A DNA stretch of 64,000 bases from Gloeopeniophorella convolvens (taxonomy: Eukaryota; Basidiomycota; Agaricomycetes; Russulales), in assembly GCA_022496205.1 (NCBI GenBank), contig WTXD01000026.1:186001-250000 (forward strand), read 5' to 3'. Shown piece by piece: positions 12,799 through 23,751 of this stretch (position 1 is its first letter; each line of letters starts with the position of its first letter). Made by a program: the position numbers and the translations under genes. Under the pieces are notes generated by a model. It worked only from the letters and a program-made list of their open reading frames with translations, did not search any database and was not told the origin of the DNA.

Positions 12799-14650
12799 TT
12801 ACCACTCTGCCAGCGCAGATGCCAGCACGCGCTTATCGCGCTCCTTCGTGATGTCCAGATTCAGGGGGTCTCGGGGGTCCACCAGGTCGCCAATAAGCAG
12901 AGAAGTTGGGTAACGCACTTTCCCAACGCTGAGATCTCCGCCCCAGTCGAAGTCGATGAGCATAATCTGCTCCGGTCGGTCCTTGCTAACGATGAAGTTG
13001 GCGACGCGCAGATCGCCATGCACCCACCCCTTTTCGTGAAACTCGCCTACAAGCTTCCTCAAGTCCCTTGACCAGACGTCCCGGTACTCTCCCACGTGGT
13101 CTTCCTATGTCGATGGATCGTGCGGAATTTGTTCCATCACTATGACGTGCCAACCACTGGGAACAACCTTGTAGCCGAGCACCTTCGGCGCGTGGCCCCG
13201 CTCGGCGCAGAAGTCGTGTAACGGCAGGAAATAACTGCGAGCAAACTTGACGACAACAGGCTTGTTCAGTCCCTGGACCTTGGCGGAGTAGAGGAAACGG
13301 TCCGGGTGCATGGATGGGCCTTTGTACTCCGATTTGACGATATCGAACTCTACGTTCGTCCCATCGAGAGTGGCGGGCCATGCGTGGACTTGATTGACGT
13401 ACGGCAAGTTACGGCTCACCAAGTAACGGCGGATACCATTGTGAAACTCCTCGGCGTCTTTATGTATATGGGAACGGAGGACACAGGCAGCTTGGAAGGC
13501 CCTCAGCAGGGCGGTCCTGGCCCACGTATTCCCCACGTCGATAGCCATGCGAAGCAGAGGTGTCAGCGACACTATTCTTGTCCTGCCGCGAATGAACGCG
13601 AGCGCATAAAACCCGACATGTCCCCCTGAGTAAAGCATGAGATTCCGCCTAGCCATCGCATATGCATCTATGACTTACCTAGCAGAGCGATGCCCAGCGC
13701 GGGCGACAGGAAATTTGATCGCAACTCCGTAGAATGTTCGACCACGAGCGACTGCGAGTAGTGAGCGGCCAACTGGACCTCCGGATCGCACCTCGTGGTA
13801 CCTAGCTCGTTCTTCACTTGGATGATCACCTCGATGGCCCCGGTCGGCCCAGAAGCATGACCATTGGAGGCGCGATCCCCATAAACCAATCCCGCTTCAA
13901 GATCATCGAGTTCACAGGATGAGGGGTGGCAACGGAATATGTCATTGACGAGAGGCAGGGCTGTGTCCTGGCGAGTATTCTCGTCCGGGTAATACTTGCA
14001 CATCGCATCCGCCAAGATGCAGACCTGTGCTTCGAGAGTACGGTCATTGACTCCATCCCCATCTTGACCATGGACATGGTCCAGGAAACGTCCGAATCCG
14101 TGATATAGGAGGGCTATCGGAGTATCCGCAAGGTCAGGAGTAGGCCGGTCATTGGCGATGCGTTGACTAGAGCTTTGCTGCAGCTCGCGGACAAGATCGT
14201 ATGCTGAGACAACGAGGGGGCCTGTTGTGTCATAGGCCCCGACAGGTAGGCCGTGGTTGACCGTTCTTCGAACTCCGTTCTGGACCTCTTTCGTCCGCGA
14301 GGGAGCAGTAAGGCAAGTATATTGATGTCTTGTTCCCTTGGCTGATAGGCAGTGCAGAACTGGTCGACAGTCATAGCTTCGTTCAGCGATTCCGTTTCGC
14401 CCTCATCTTCAAACGGCTTCAAGGACTTGATGCGTTCGGAGAGTCTGGTCGGAACTGCAGAGATGGAGGTTTTAGGCCTCCACAGGGCAATCATGTAGGT
14501 AGCGGGGTCGAAAGAGGAGGCTTGTAGGAGTTCGCGGGCGAGTTTAAAGAGTTTGGCACCACGTTCCATCTCGACGAAGTACGGATAATCGCAGATCATG
14601 CCATCGGAATCGAAGATAATGCAAGTAAACGCGAAGAGAGGGTTGGCCAT
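12799..14650 (-). pseudogene. Crinkler-type (CRN) nuclease-kinase, copy A, disrupted
   Basis: This is a close paralogue of the gene at 16294-18236, in the same orientation and with the same domain order: CRN N-terminal domain, REase-like domain, kinase-like domain. Two lesions separate it from that copy. Alignment shows a one-base deletion near 14200, after which the frame shifts in the linker between the N-terminal and nuclease domains. An in-frame TAG sits at 13105-13107, where copy B has a Leu codon, upstream of the HGDLRVANF catalytic loop. A canonical 53-bp GT-AG intron lies at 13626-13678. Both key blocks, IIQVKNELG and HGDLRVANF, are still readable, so the decay looks recent. Truncated products could still be made. 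Confidence 0.8.
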
Positions 14651-14988
14651 CGGTTTGGACTATGGCGTGACTCGAGGAATTTTCGGTGCACTGAAGGGAG
14701 GAGGATTGGTGCCCGGAGGTGAGGAAACAAACATGAAGAGGATGCGTGCACAGCGGCAGACGCGGCCCCGCCGCTGCCCGTCGGACAAACTGCCTCCTTT
14801 CTTCGTTCCGGCCCGGGTATCGATGTTCCGTTGCGCCGGCGTCGGTGCGGGACGATCGAGAGCTATCGAGAGTAGTCGACGGTGCCATGGCCACCTGGCA
14901 CTCTGAGGCACTGGCCCTGGTGGTTGTTCAAGTCACGGCGTTCACCGGGTTCACCTTCCTCACTCACATCCACCGCACTTAGACGCCC
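14651..14988. promoter_or_regulatory. Short head-to-head intergenic between CRN copy A and X copy 3
   Basis: 338 bp separate the start codon of the minus-strand CRN copy A from the ATG of the plus-strand X fragment. The part next to the CRN start (gtgcactgaagggaggagga and the neighbouring cccggaggt) is shared with the 5' flank of CRN copy B. A bidirectional promoter is plausible, but no TATA box or operator was identified. Confidence 0.4.
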
Positions 14989-15482
14989 ATGGGTATCTCC
15001 TTTGCCCTCAGCACCGCTGAGCCGAGAACCTAGCTTTTAGTAGCCCAGCAAGCACATGGAGAATATGGGCCGAGCGCACTACAGGCAAATTAATAGGAGA
15101 GCTGTGATTACAGTTCACCCGTGGAGTCGCCTTCTGACAAACCCTCGGAGAAGTGTTACAATGTGCAGATTATGCACTGGACTCAGCAACACAAGCAAAG
15201 AAGAAGGCGGCTCCTGACGCCGATAGAGAGTTCCAGGAGGTGCCAGTGGTACGCGTGTTTTTCAATTATCAGATAGGACTTCGTTTCGGATGGTCATTGG
15301 CTCTTGGTCTCATAGGCTCTATTTCTGAATCGAACCTACTGCTGGAATTCTCTCGTGGGTACCATCGCGGATATTCTTGTGGATATCCAGACAAGAATGA
15401 GGATGGTGAAGGAAGAGGATTGATCTCGCTTTGAGGCTCTGGTGAGGATAAGATACATATATACTAAGGAGCAGTCGTCATC
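14989..15482 (+). pseudogene. Family X, copy 3, truncated
   Basis: The stretch beginning atgggtatctcc aligns with the first three exons of X copy 2: the NIGRAYR region, then ctgacgccgatagagagttcc, and on to gatatccag and gtcatc. It carries a deletion in exon 1 and several stops, so no product is expected. Similarity ends abruptly at about 15482, where minus-strand kinase sequence begins. The position corresponds to the end of exon 3 of copy 2 (about 7288). Confidence 0.75.
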
Positions 15483-16065
15483 AACCCTGACAATGTTGGT
15501 CTCGAACCGCACCGACAGCGTGCTCTGCCCGACGCTCTCCAGCACCTCGCGGTCCACCTCGCCCGTCGGGAACGCGTGCCCGGGGTCTGCCGCGCCAAAG
15601 TTGCGCAGGATCGGCGGCAGGTTCTTGCGGCGCGCGGGCGAGTGCGAGCGCCGCGACGCCTCCTCCGCTCGCAGCGTGCTCACGCCATCGTCCGCGTGCA
15701 CCGTCCGCGTGCCCGACGGGACGTTGAAGAACGATGACGAGCCCGAGCTCGGAAGCCTGCCCACGTCTACGCCCTCCGTCTTCGAGTCCTTCCCGTTCCC
15801 GTTCGTCATGGGCGCGATGGGGGTCGCCGCCGCCGGCTCCTTCCTCTTGCAGCACACGAGCGCCATGCCACCCTGTGCGTGCTGCGGCGTCGTGTGCTCT
15901 TCGGCGCATTCGTGTTCCTCGTGCCCGTTGAGCTGGCCATGACCCAGCTCATCCGTCGGTGCCGCGGCCCTCGACGCTGCAGGCGCGTGCGCACCCGCGG
16001 TGCCGCCGGACGAGAACTCGCTCGCCCACCTGCGCGGCACGCCCTGCACTCCAGCAACATACCAA
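15483..16065 (-). pseudogene. Rearranged fragment of the Kin1-like kinase gene
   Basis: On the minus strand this repeats two separate pieces of the kinase gene at 19163-23751: the Ser/Ala-rich linker ([18 protein letters not shown], matching about 20590-20760) and the C-terminal disordered segment ([36 protein letters not shown], matching about 19330-19700). They are joined directly, with roughly 850 bases including an intron and other conserved sequence missing between them. The left end coincides with the 3' boundary of exon 5 of the intact gene. A 288-codon frame crosses it but fuses unrelated sequence, so I treat it as dead. Confidence 0.82.
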
Positions 16066-16293
16066 TAAGACGCCTGTACGACCTGGGAACGCAGCGCAAT
16101 AAAGCAGCACTGCCCACGTGCGCGATTCGTGCTTCTTTTTCTTGTTCTAGCGTGCTCCGATGCACCCAGTAACTTGTCGGAATGTGCCAACTGTTCGCGC
16201 ACTTGTCACAGCAGCTTAATCAACAAAAGTACCGGCGGCTCATTGTAGGCTCTTCATATGTCGCCATGCTATTACGATGATTTACATACATTT
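16066..16293. repeat. Duplicated 3' flank of the CRN genes (copy B)
   Basis: Partner of 12554-12798. It lies directly between the kinase fragment and the stop codon of CRN copy B, which defines the right breakpoint of the mosaic at about 16065. Confidence 0.7.
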
Positions 16294-18236
16294 CTACCAC
16301 TCTGCCAATGCAGATGCCAGCACGCGGTCGTCGCGCTCCTTCGTGATGTCCAAGTTCAGCGGGTCATCGGGGTCCACCAGTTCGCCAATAAGCATCGAGG
16401 TTGGGTAGCGCACCTTCCCAACGCTGAGATCTCCGCCCCAGTCGAAGTCGATGAGCATTATCTGCCTCGGTCGGTCCTCGCTGACGATGAAGTTCGCAAC
16501 CCGCAGATCGCCATGCACCCACCCCTTTTCGTGAAACTCGCCTACGAGCTGCCTCAAGTCCCTTGACCAGATGTCCCGGTACACTCCCGCGTAGACTTCC
16601 AACATTGATGGATCGTGTGGGATCTGCTCCATCACAATGACGTGCCAGCCATCGGGTACGACCCCGTAGCCAAGCACCTTCGGTGCGTGAACCCGCTCGG
16701 CGCAGAAGTCGTGTAGCGGCAGGAAATAGCTACGAGCAAACTTGGCGATAGCAGGCTTGTCGAATCCCCGGACCCTGGCGGAGTACAGGAAACGATCCGG
16801 TTGCGTGAATGGGTCTTTGTACGCTGATTCGATGATATCGAACTCTATGACATTCTTCTCCGGGGTGGCAGGCCACGCGGGAACTTGATTGACGTATGGC
16901 AAGTCACGGCTCACCAAGTAACGGCGGGTGCCGTTGCGGAACTTCTCGGCGTCTTTATGGATATCGGAACGGAGGACACAGGCAGCTTGGAAGGCCCGCA
17001 ACAGGGCAGTCCTGGCCCACGAGTTCCCGATGTCGGTCCCCATGGGAAGCAGAGGCGTCAGCGCCACTAGTCTTGTTCTACCACGAATGAACGCAAGCGC
17101 ATAGAACCCGATATGGTCCCCTAAGTGAACCATGAGATCACGCGTGGTCATCGTATATGCATCTACAACTTGCCTAGCAGAGCGATGCCCAGTGCGGGCG
17201 ACAAGAATTTCGATCGCAAGACCGTAGAGTCATCATGCACGAGCGACTGCGAGTAATGAGCGGCCAACTGGACTTCCGGATCGCACCTCGTGGTGCCTAG
17301 CTCATTCTTCACTTGGATGATCACCTCAATGGCCCCGGTCGGTCCGGAAGCATGGCCATCGGAAGTACGGTCCCTGTAGACCGGGCCCGCTTCAAGACCA
17401 GCGAGATCTCGAGACGAAGGGTGGCAGCGGAATACGGCATTGACAAGAGGCAGGGCAGTTTCCCGGCGAGTCTCCTCGTCTGGACAATACTTGCGCATCG
17501 CATTCGCCAAGGCGCGAACTGACGCTTCAAGAGCATGGAAGTTGACTCCATCTGCATCTTGACCATGCGCATTGTCCAGGAAACGTCCGAATCCGTGGTA
17601 AAGGAGTGCGATCGGAGTATCCTTAAGGTCAGGAATAGGCCGGTTGTTGGCGACGTGTTGGGTAGAACTTTGCTGCATCCAGCGGACACGATCGTATGTT
17701 GCGACGGTCGAGGGTGACTGTTCGATCATAGGCCCCGAGAGGTAGGCAGTGGCCGATCCTTCTTCGAACTGCGTTCTCAACCTCTTTATTCCAGGGGGGA
17801 TGATGATGTGGTGCAGTAACACAAGGATATGGATGTCTAGCTGCCCTGGCTGATAGGCAGCGCAGAACTGGTCGACGGTCATGGCTATGTTCAGCCCTTC
17901 CGTTTCGCCCCCATTTTCAATCGGCTTCAAGGACTTGAGGCGCTCGGGGAGTTCAGTCTGGATTGCGGGAATGGAGGTCTTGGGTCTCCATAGGGTGAAC
18001 TGATAGGTGGCGAGGTCGAGAGAGGAGATTCGTAAGATTTCACAGCCGAGTGCATAGAGACTGGCGTCACGATTCATCTTGATGGTGAATGGACTTTTGA
18101 TGATGTCACCGTCGGTATCGAGGAGAACGCAAAAGAACGAGAAGGGAGGGTCGGCCGTTGATTCGGACCATGCGGTGTGGGTAACCCCAAGTGCACTGAA
18201 GGGAGGAGGATTGAGGCCCGGAGGTTGAGAAAACAT
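16294..18236 (-). CDS. Crinkler-type (CRN) REase-like + protein kinase-like protein, copy B, intact
   Basis: Two exons, 18236-17174 and 17120-16294, joined by a 53-bp intron with a GC donor (GCAAGT...TTAG), giving 629 aa. Residues ~31-100 resemble the ubiquitin-like CRN header domain (pattern F-C-LLDTDGD ... FTLWRPKTSIP). Residues ~295-335 hold a PD-(D/E)XK-like core, EVIIQVKNELGTTRCDP, with Gln-x-Lys in place of the common Glu-x-Lys. The C-terminal part is a compact kinase-like fold: an AKFARSY lysine, the catalytic loop HGDLRVANF (Asp559, Asn564) and DFDWGG (579-584) where DFG is usual. Only ~45 residues follow, so the C-lobe is very short. CRN header, nuclease-like and kinase-like domains together match the Crinkler/RHS effectors known in fungi and oomycetes. 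There is no signal peptide, as is usual for fungal members. Its role here is inferred. Confidence 0.8.
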
Positions 18237-19162
18237 ACTGGGATATTTGATTTGGTTTGAATCACAGGTACCTTGAACACTGTTGGTTTGCCGCGGTAGA
18301 TATAAAGAGGATAGACAGCTGCAAACATGGCCCCGCCGCCGTCGCAGCTCAGGCTGCCCGCGGGCGGGGGCAACGGCACAAAGCCTGACTCGGAGGAACG
18401 CCTTTCCGGGTTAGATCTTCCGTTACACCAGTGCTAGTGCCGGTCGTGCCGGTGCTTGCCGGTGCCACTGGCGAGTTGCTACCACGGGACGCGGGACGAG
18501 ACGATCGCGAGAGCAGCCGACGCTGTTGCGGAGAGCACCATCCATCGCCACGCGGCGATGGCATGTGCCAGTGACCTACTTACCCTCCTCGTGCGCTGAC
18601 CCCATCGCTAGCCGGCGCCCGACGTCCAATCTATCAGGGTAGCTTCCTACGTCCAGCCCACTTTGTAGCACTACACCTTACGCCACCCCGCTGTACATAT
18701 TGCTTTGACACGCGCATCACACCAAGAGACCCTCCAAAGACCTGATCATAAGCAGCAGCGAGAGACACAAAAATAAGAAAGAAAAAAGAGACACTAAAAA
18801 AATAGCAACGCAAAAAAGCAACGAAGAAGAGCGCGAGCAGACACGAAAGAGAAAGCGAAGCGAACAGACGAAAGAATCATACAGGCCCGCCAAAAGCCGG
18901 GCGGAGACGCCTTTAGATAAGATACGGTGCAGTGGAGTGCAGTGCGGACAGGCCGTCTAGGTCAATAACGCGGAGGGCCCCGGGTACTCGGATCGATGTG
19001 CATGTGCATGTGCTTGCGTTGGGTTGGTCGGTTGGTGTTGATGATCATATATACGATTGGAGCAGGAAAAGGAAAGCAGAGCGAGCGGGTGAGCGTGAGT
19101 GCGTGGTGTGGTGTGCGAGATGCAAGGGACGACGGAGTTTTGAAGACGACATCGGATGCGGG
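18237..19162. other. Intergenic and kinase 3' flank with a purine-rich tract
   Basis: This contains the 5' flank of CRN copy B and the 3' flank of the kinase gene. About 18760-18890 is a long A/G-rich tract on the plus strand, hence T/C-rich in the kinase transcript, where it would form part of the 3' UTR. No gene is called. Confidence 0.6.
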
Positions 19163-22100
19163 TCAGAGCTTGAGCTCGGTCAGCACGCGCCGCGCGAGCA
19201 TCTGGTACTGCCACCCGTCGCCGCTCGCGCGCCGGAACTGGATCCCATGCAGCGGCAACCACGGCACCTACACACCCGAGCCCAATCAGCCACCACCGTC
19301 CACCCACCACCCACGCGACGCACCTTGACAATAATGATCTCAAACCGCACCGCCAGCGTGCTCTGCCCGACGCTCTCCAGCACATCGCGGTCCACCTCGC
19401 CCGTCGGGAACGCGTGCCCCGGGCCGGGGCTCGCCGCCGCGCCAAAGTCGCGCGGGATCGGCGGCAGGTTCTTGCTCCGCGCGGGCGAGTGCGAGCGCCG
19501 CGGCGCCACCTCCTCCGCCTGCAGCGTGCTCGCGCCGTCGTCCGCGTGCACCGTCGGCGCGCCCGACGAGACGTTGAAGAACGACGACGAGCCCGAGCTC
19601 GGCGGCCCGCCCGTGCCCTCCGTCCTCTCCTTCCCGTTCTCCTTCCCGTTGCCGTTCGTCGCGGGCGTAGTGGGGGACGTCGCCTGCGCCTGCGCCGGCT
19701 CCTTGTCCTTCTCGCGGCGCACGCCGAACGACAGCTTGGACGCCTTGCGCACGATCCGGCGCGTCGTGCCGCCCGAGTCGCCCGACCCGCCCGAGCCCTG
19801 CTTGCGGTGCTGCTGCCGGCGCGGCGTCCCGCCCTGGTGCTGCTGCTGGTGCGCCTGCGGCTCCTGCAGCGACGAGATGTCGATCGACGGCGCGTGGATG
19901 CAGTCGAAGCCGGCCTTGGTCTCGCGGTACTGCACCTGCATGCGGTCGAGCACGCGCCGGATGTCCGCCTTGAGCAGCGCCGGCGCCCTGGTCGACGTCG
20001 TCGCGACGCTGCACACGCCGCGCCCGGTCAGCACGCGCGCATATACATGCACAGGAAACGCAGAGCGCACCTGAACAGCCCCTTGAGGAACACGGGCTTG
20101 AACTCCTTCTCCGTCGCGCTCCCGCCCGTCTCGTCCTCCCCATCCGTGAGCTCCTGCCCGCCACCGCGCGCCGCGCCCGCGCCGTTGACCTGCACGGGCG
20201 TCTGCGCCTCCTCCTCGAGCTCCGGCTCCTCCGCCGTGCGCCCGAACGCGCCCGTGACCGGCGCGCTCGCGACACCGGCGCTCGTCGACGGCCGGCGGTG
20301 CCGCCCAATCGTGCCGCCGACGCCCGAGAGCAGCGTGCCGCCCGTGCTGCTGCGCCGTTCGTGGCGTTTCGCGTCGATCACCGTCGCCGCGCGGCGGTGC
20401 GCGGACGGCGGCGGCAGCTGCGGCATTTCGTGCGCTTTCTCCTGCGCCGGCGCCTGCGGCTGTGGCTGCGGCGTCTTCTCGGACGGCTCGATGTCCGCCG
20501 ACGGCCGCGGCGAGCCGAACCCGCCCAGGATGCTCGCGCGCTTCCCGCGCACGCTCCCGCTCCCGGAACCAACCAACAAGCTGCCAAACTTGCGCACGAG
20601 CGTCGCGCCGCCCTGCGCGTGCTGTGGCGTCGCGGGCTCCTCGGCGCGCTCCTCGTGCCCGTTGAGCTGGCCCAGCTCGTCCGTCGGCGCCGCCGACGCC
20701 GGTGCGTGCGCGCCCGCGGTGCCGGACGAGAACACGCTCGCCCACCCGCGCGGCACGCCCTGCCGCGCGCTGACGCTGTGCGAGCGGCGGTGCGTCGACG
20801 CGGGCGGCGCGCGGGGCAGCGTCGCGCTCGCCGGGCCGGCCGGGACGCCCGGCGCGTTCGGGTCGGGCGGCGCGAGCGTGAGCTCATTCTTCTTCGGCGT
20901 CACGGGCGTCGCGGGCACCACGGTGGGTGGCGCGGGCGGCGCAGGGAGGCCCGCGTCGCGGGCGCGGGGCCGGGCTTGCGCCTGGGACTGCGCCTGTGCG
21001 AAGCCGGCGGCGGTCGGCGATGGTGTGCCGACAGGCGCGTCGTACGACATCTTGGAGTAGTGCGACGTCTCGGGTGCCGGGAGGCGCGACGGACGCATGC
21101 TGTAGTCCGCCCCGGAGGCCTTCTCGACCGGTTGCAGGGTATGTCTCTGCTCCTCCTGTGCTGCGGGCGCGGGTACGGGAGCAGGCGGGGCGAGCGAGAG
21201 CTGCGACGAGGCAAAGTGGCCTGGCCCATAGACGCGATCGCGCTCGAGCTTCTCACGCGCGAGATAGTAGATCGAGAGCAGCGGGTGGTAGCCACGCGTC
21301 GGGTCTGGCGGCACCTGCGACCCATCCGCAAGTGACGTGTTCGAGAGCTGTGACTGCGACGCGGCGGGCGACGCGAATGGCGAGGTGGGTGGCGACGACG
21401 CCGGCGAGAACAGCTTGCGGCGGTAGAAGTCAAAGCCAGAGAACCGCTTGTTCTTCTTTGGCGTGGAGGGCTCCTTGGCGGGCGTATTGCTGCTGCCGTC
21501 CCAGGCAATCGCGAGCGACGAGTTGGAGAGCGACTCGGACCAGATGCGGGGGCGGTCGCGGTCGCGCCGGCTTTCCCAGTGCGCGACAGCGCGCTTGTAT
21601 GCGTCCGAGTCGAGGATTGCGACGAGCCGCTGCTCGATGTCGTCTTCTGTGCCAAACTCGAAGCCCGTCATGCCGCGGATGACCTGCCGGTCGAGCTCGT
21701 CTGCGCGCAGCGGCTCGCGCCGTAAGAGATGCGGATCTGGCGGGCCGGGGAAGCCGCGCGTCATCCAGGGGTGGTTGAGCAGGTCGGGCAGCGTCGAGCG
21801 CTGCTGCGGATTCGTCACGAGCATGCGGGACAGTATGTGTTTGCATTCTGCGCGGATATGCATTAGGTACAAACTATGCGCCGGTGAGATGTATGCACAT
21901 ACCTGCGCTGAGCCACACGGGGTACTCGACCAGGCCACGCTTGATCTTGGCGTGGAGCGCCGGCATACTCTGGTCGTCGAACGGCACCTTGCCGCACACC
22001 AGCACGTACAGCACCACGCCAAAGCTCCAAACATCCACCTCTGGACCAGTGTACACTTTGGCGTTGAGCAGCTCCGGCGCGGCGAAATACAGCGAACCAC

Positions 22101-23751
22101 AGAACGTGGTTAGATGCGCGACGGGGTCGTACAGGTTCGAGAGGCCAAAGTCGATGATCTTGATGTTGCCCGTCTGCGATATGAGAATGTTTTCGATCTT
22201 CAGGTCTGCATAGGGGATGTGTCAGCGACGGTGCACACGGCATCGGCGCGGCGGGTGGGCGCACCTCGGTGCACAACGTTGTTCTTATGGCAGTACTCGA
22301 GCGCGCTGCCGATCTGCCGCGCGAACTTTCTTGCGACGCGCTCGCGCAGGCGGCCGTGGCTGATGATGTAGTCGAGCATCTGCCCGCCGTTGATGTACTC
22401 GAACACCATGTAATAGTGGTGTTGATGGACGATCATCTCGCGCATGCCGCAGATGTAGGGGTGGTAGAGCAGCTGCGAGAGCGCGGCCTCGCGGATCGTG
22501 CGGGTCTCCTTGGACGCATCTTTTACGGCCTGCTTTGCGACGGCCTCGGCGTTGGGTGCGCCCTGCACGGCCTGGACGGGCACGACGCGGGGGAGGATTT
22601 TGACCGCGAGCTGCGGGGCAAGCGCGTGTCAGCGCCGGAACGGTGACGAGAGCATCATATGGTAAGAACGGAAGGAGTGCACTTGCGCCGAGAGCCGTGA
22701 GGCGAGAAGCGCTCCGGCGCCCCAAAGCGCTGTCGTTGGATTATCGGCACAGCTTTGTCACAGCGCGCGACTGGTGCGTGGCAAAGCCAGGCGCGGGCGA
22801 GGGCGACGGACGCCCCTGTGGCTCTGTCTGGTGACGAGAGCGGTCCGCGGCGCCAGCTCCGCGAAGTGGCAAAGGCGGATGCACGGTGGAATGCATATCA
22901 GCCACTTCCGACAACCCGACAAAGGGTACGTGCAAGTCGCGCGGCCAACATCTCCTGCGGGATCAGAAACAGATGCCGAGCAACCACGTATGATGTGCTC
23001 GGATCAAGCGCAGCCCGGGCGATGCGTGTGCGTAGTGCTCGTAGGGAGAGCGACGGGGGGGAAAGTATCGCGGGGTGGGAGGACAGGACGGGATGCTCGA
23101 GTCGAGGAACGGGAGACACACCTTCTCGCCAGTGACGTTGTGGTGTGCGAGCTTGACCTTGCCCATGCTGCCAGCGCCGAGGGTCTTGGAGAGGGTATAG
23201 TCGCCGAGGATGCGATTGGTGGTGCGGGGCTTTGTGGGGTCTGCTGCGCGCTGCTGGGAATGCTTTGGAGCTGGCGGGTCTGCATACTGGCGGTTGCGGT
23301 CTGCGGAGGCTGCGGAGTGGGCGGGGGTGTAGGACTGGGGCGGGAGGGACATGGGGCGGGGCCGGGGGATGGACCCGCGGGGAACGGGGGCGGTTGAGGA
23401 GGCCGTGGTGGGCGAGAGGGCGGGGAGCGGGTGGTGGGGGATGTTCGGGGGCTCGCGCTGGGGCTGGAGATAGTGCTTGTAGTAGTCCGACTGCGGCGGG
23501 GGCGGTGCCGGGGGAGCCGACACGGGTGTGAGTGGCGGGGGCGGGATGTCGGTGTCGGGGCGAAGGCCAGCACGAGCTGTCGCAGTCCCAGTGGGAGCTT
23601 GAAGCTCGAGCGTGGGCCCCGCCGCCGCGGCCTGCACTCCGATGGCAAGATCGAACTCGTGTCCGGTCACCATCCCTCCGTGCGACGGCGTCACCGCACC
23701 AGACCCGCTCCTCGCTCCCTCAATAATCACCTTGGGCATTGCTGTCGCCAT
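19163..23751 (-). CDS. KIN1: Serine/threonine kinase of the Kin1/PAR-1/MARK family
   Basis: Six exons: 23751-23122, 22610-22265, 22205-21903, 21847-20071, 20008-19324 and 19267-19163, giving 1281 aa. A ~180-residue Pro/Ser-rich N-terminus precedes the kinase domain. The glycine loop is [10 protein letters not shown] (191-200), the ATP lysine K214 in LAVKIL, the catalytic loop HRDLKIEN (D326) and the DFG at 344-346. The activation loop LTTFCGS carries the LKB1-type threonine, followed by APE. A long disordered linker follows. Exon 5 then has a conserved Kin1-type block ([28 protein letters not shown], split by the intron), and the last exon encodes a KA1-like end ([13 protein letters not shown] ... 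LTELKL). Kin1 kinases act at the cell cortex in polarity, exocytosis and ER-stress mRNA handling. Intron 1 is 511 bp, long for this genome. Large antisense frames over this GC-rich gene are shadows. Confidence 0.95.

Noticed and set aside
17163..17165. Apparent stop ending the CRN B nuclease half before the kinase half
   Set aside because: It lies inside a 53-bp GC-AG intron. The paralogue has a canonical GT-AG intron of identical length there, and splicing restores a continuous frame.
18932..21655. Very long plus-strand and alternative-frame ORFs (up to 548 codons) over the kinase gene
   Set aside because: They are antisense or shifted frames of a GC-rich coding exon, rich in Arg/Ala/Pro repeats, with no domain. 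The minus-strand frame carries the complete Kin1-type kinase.
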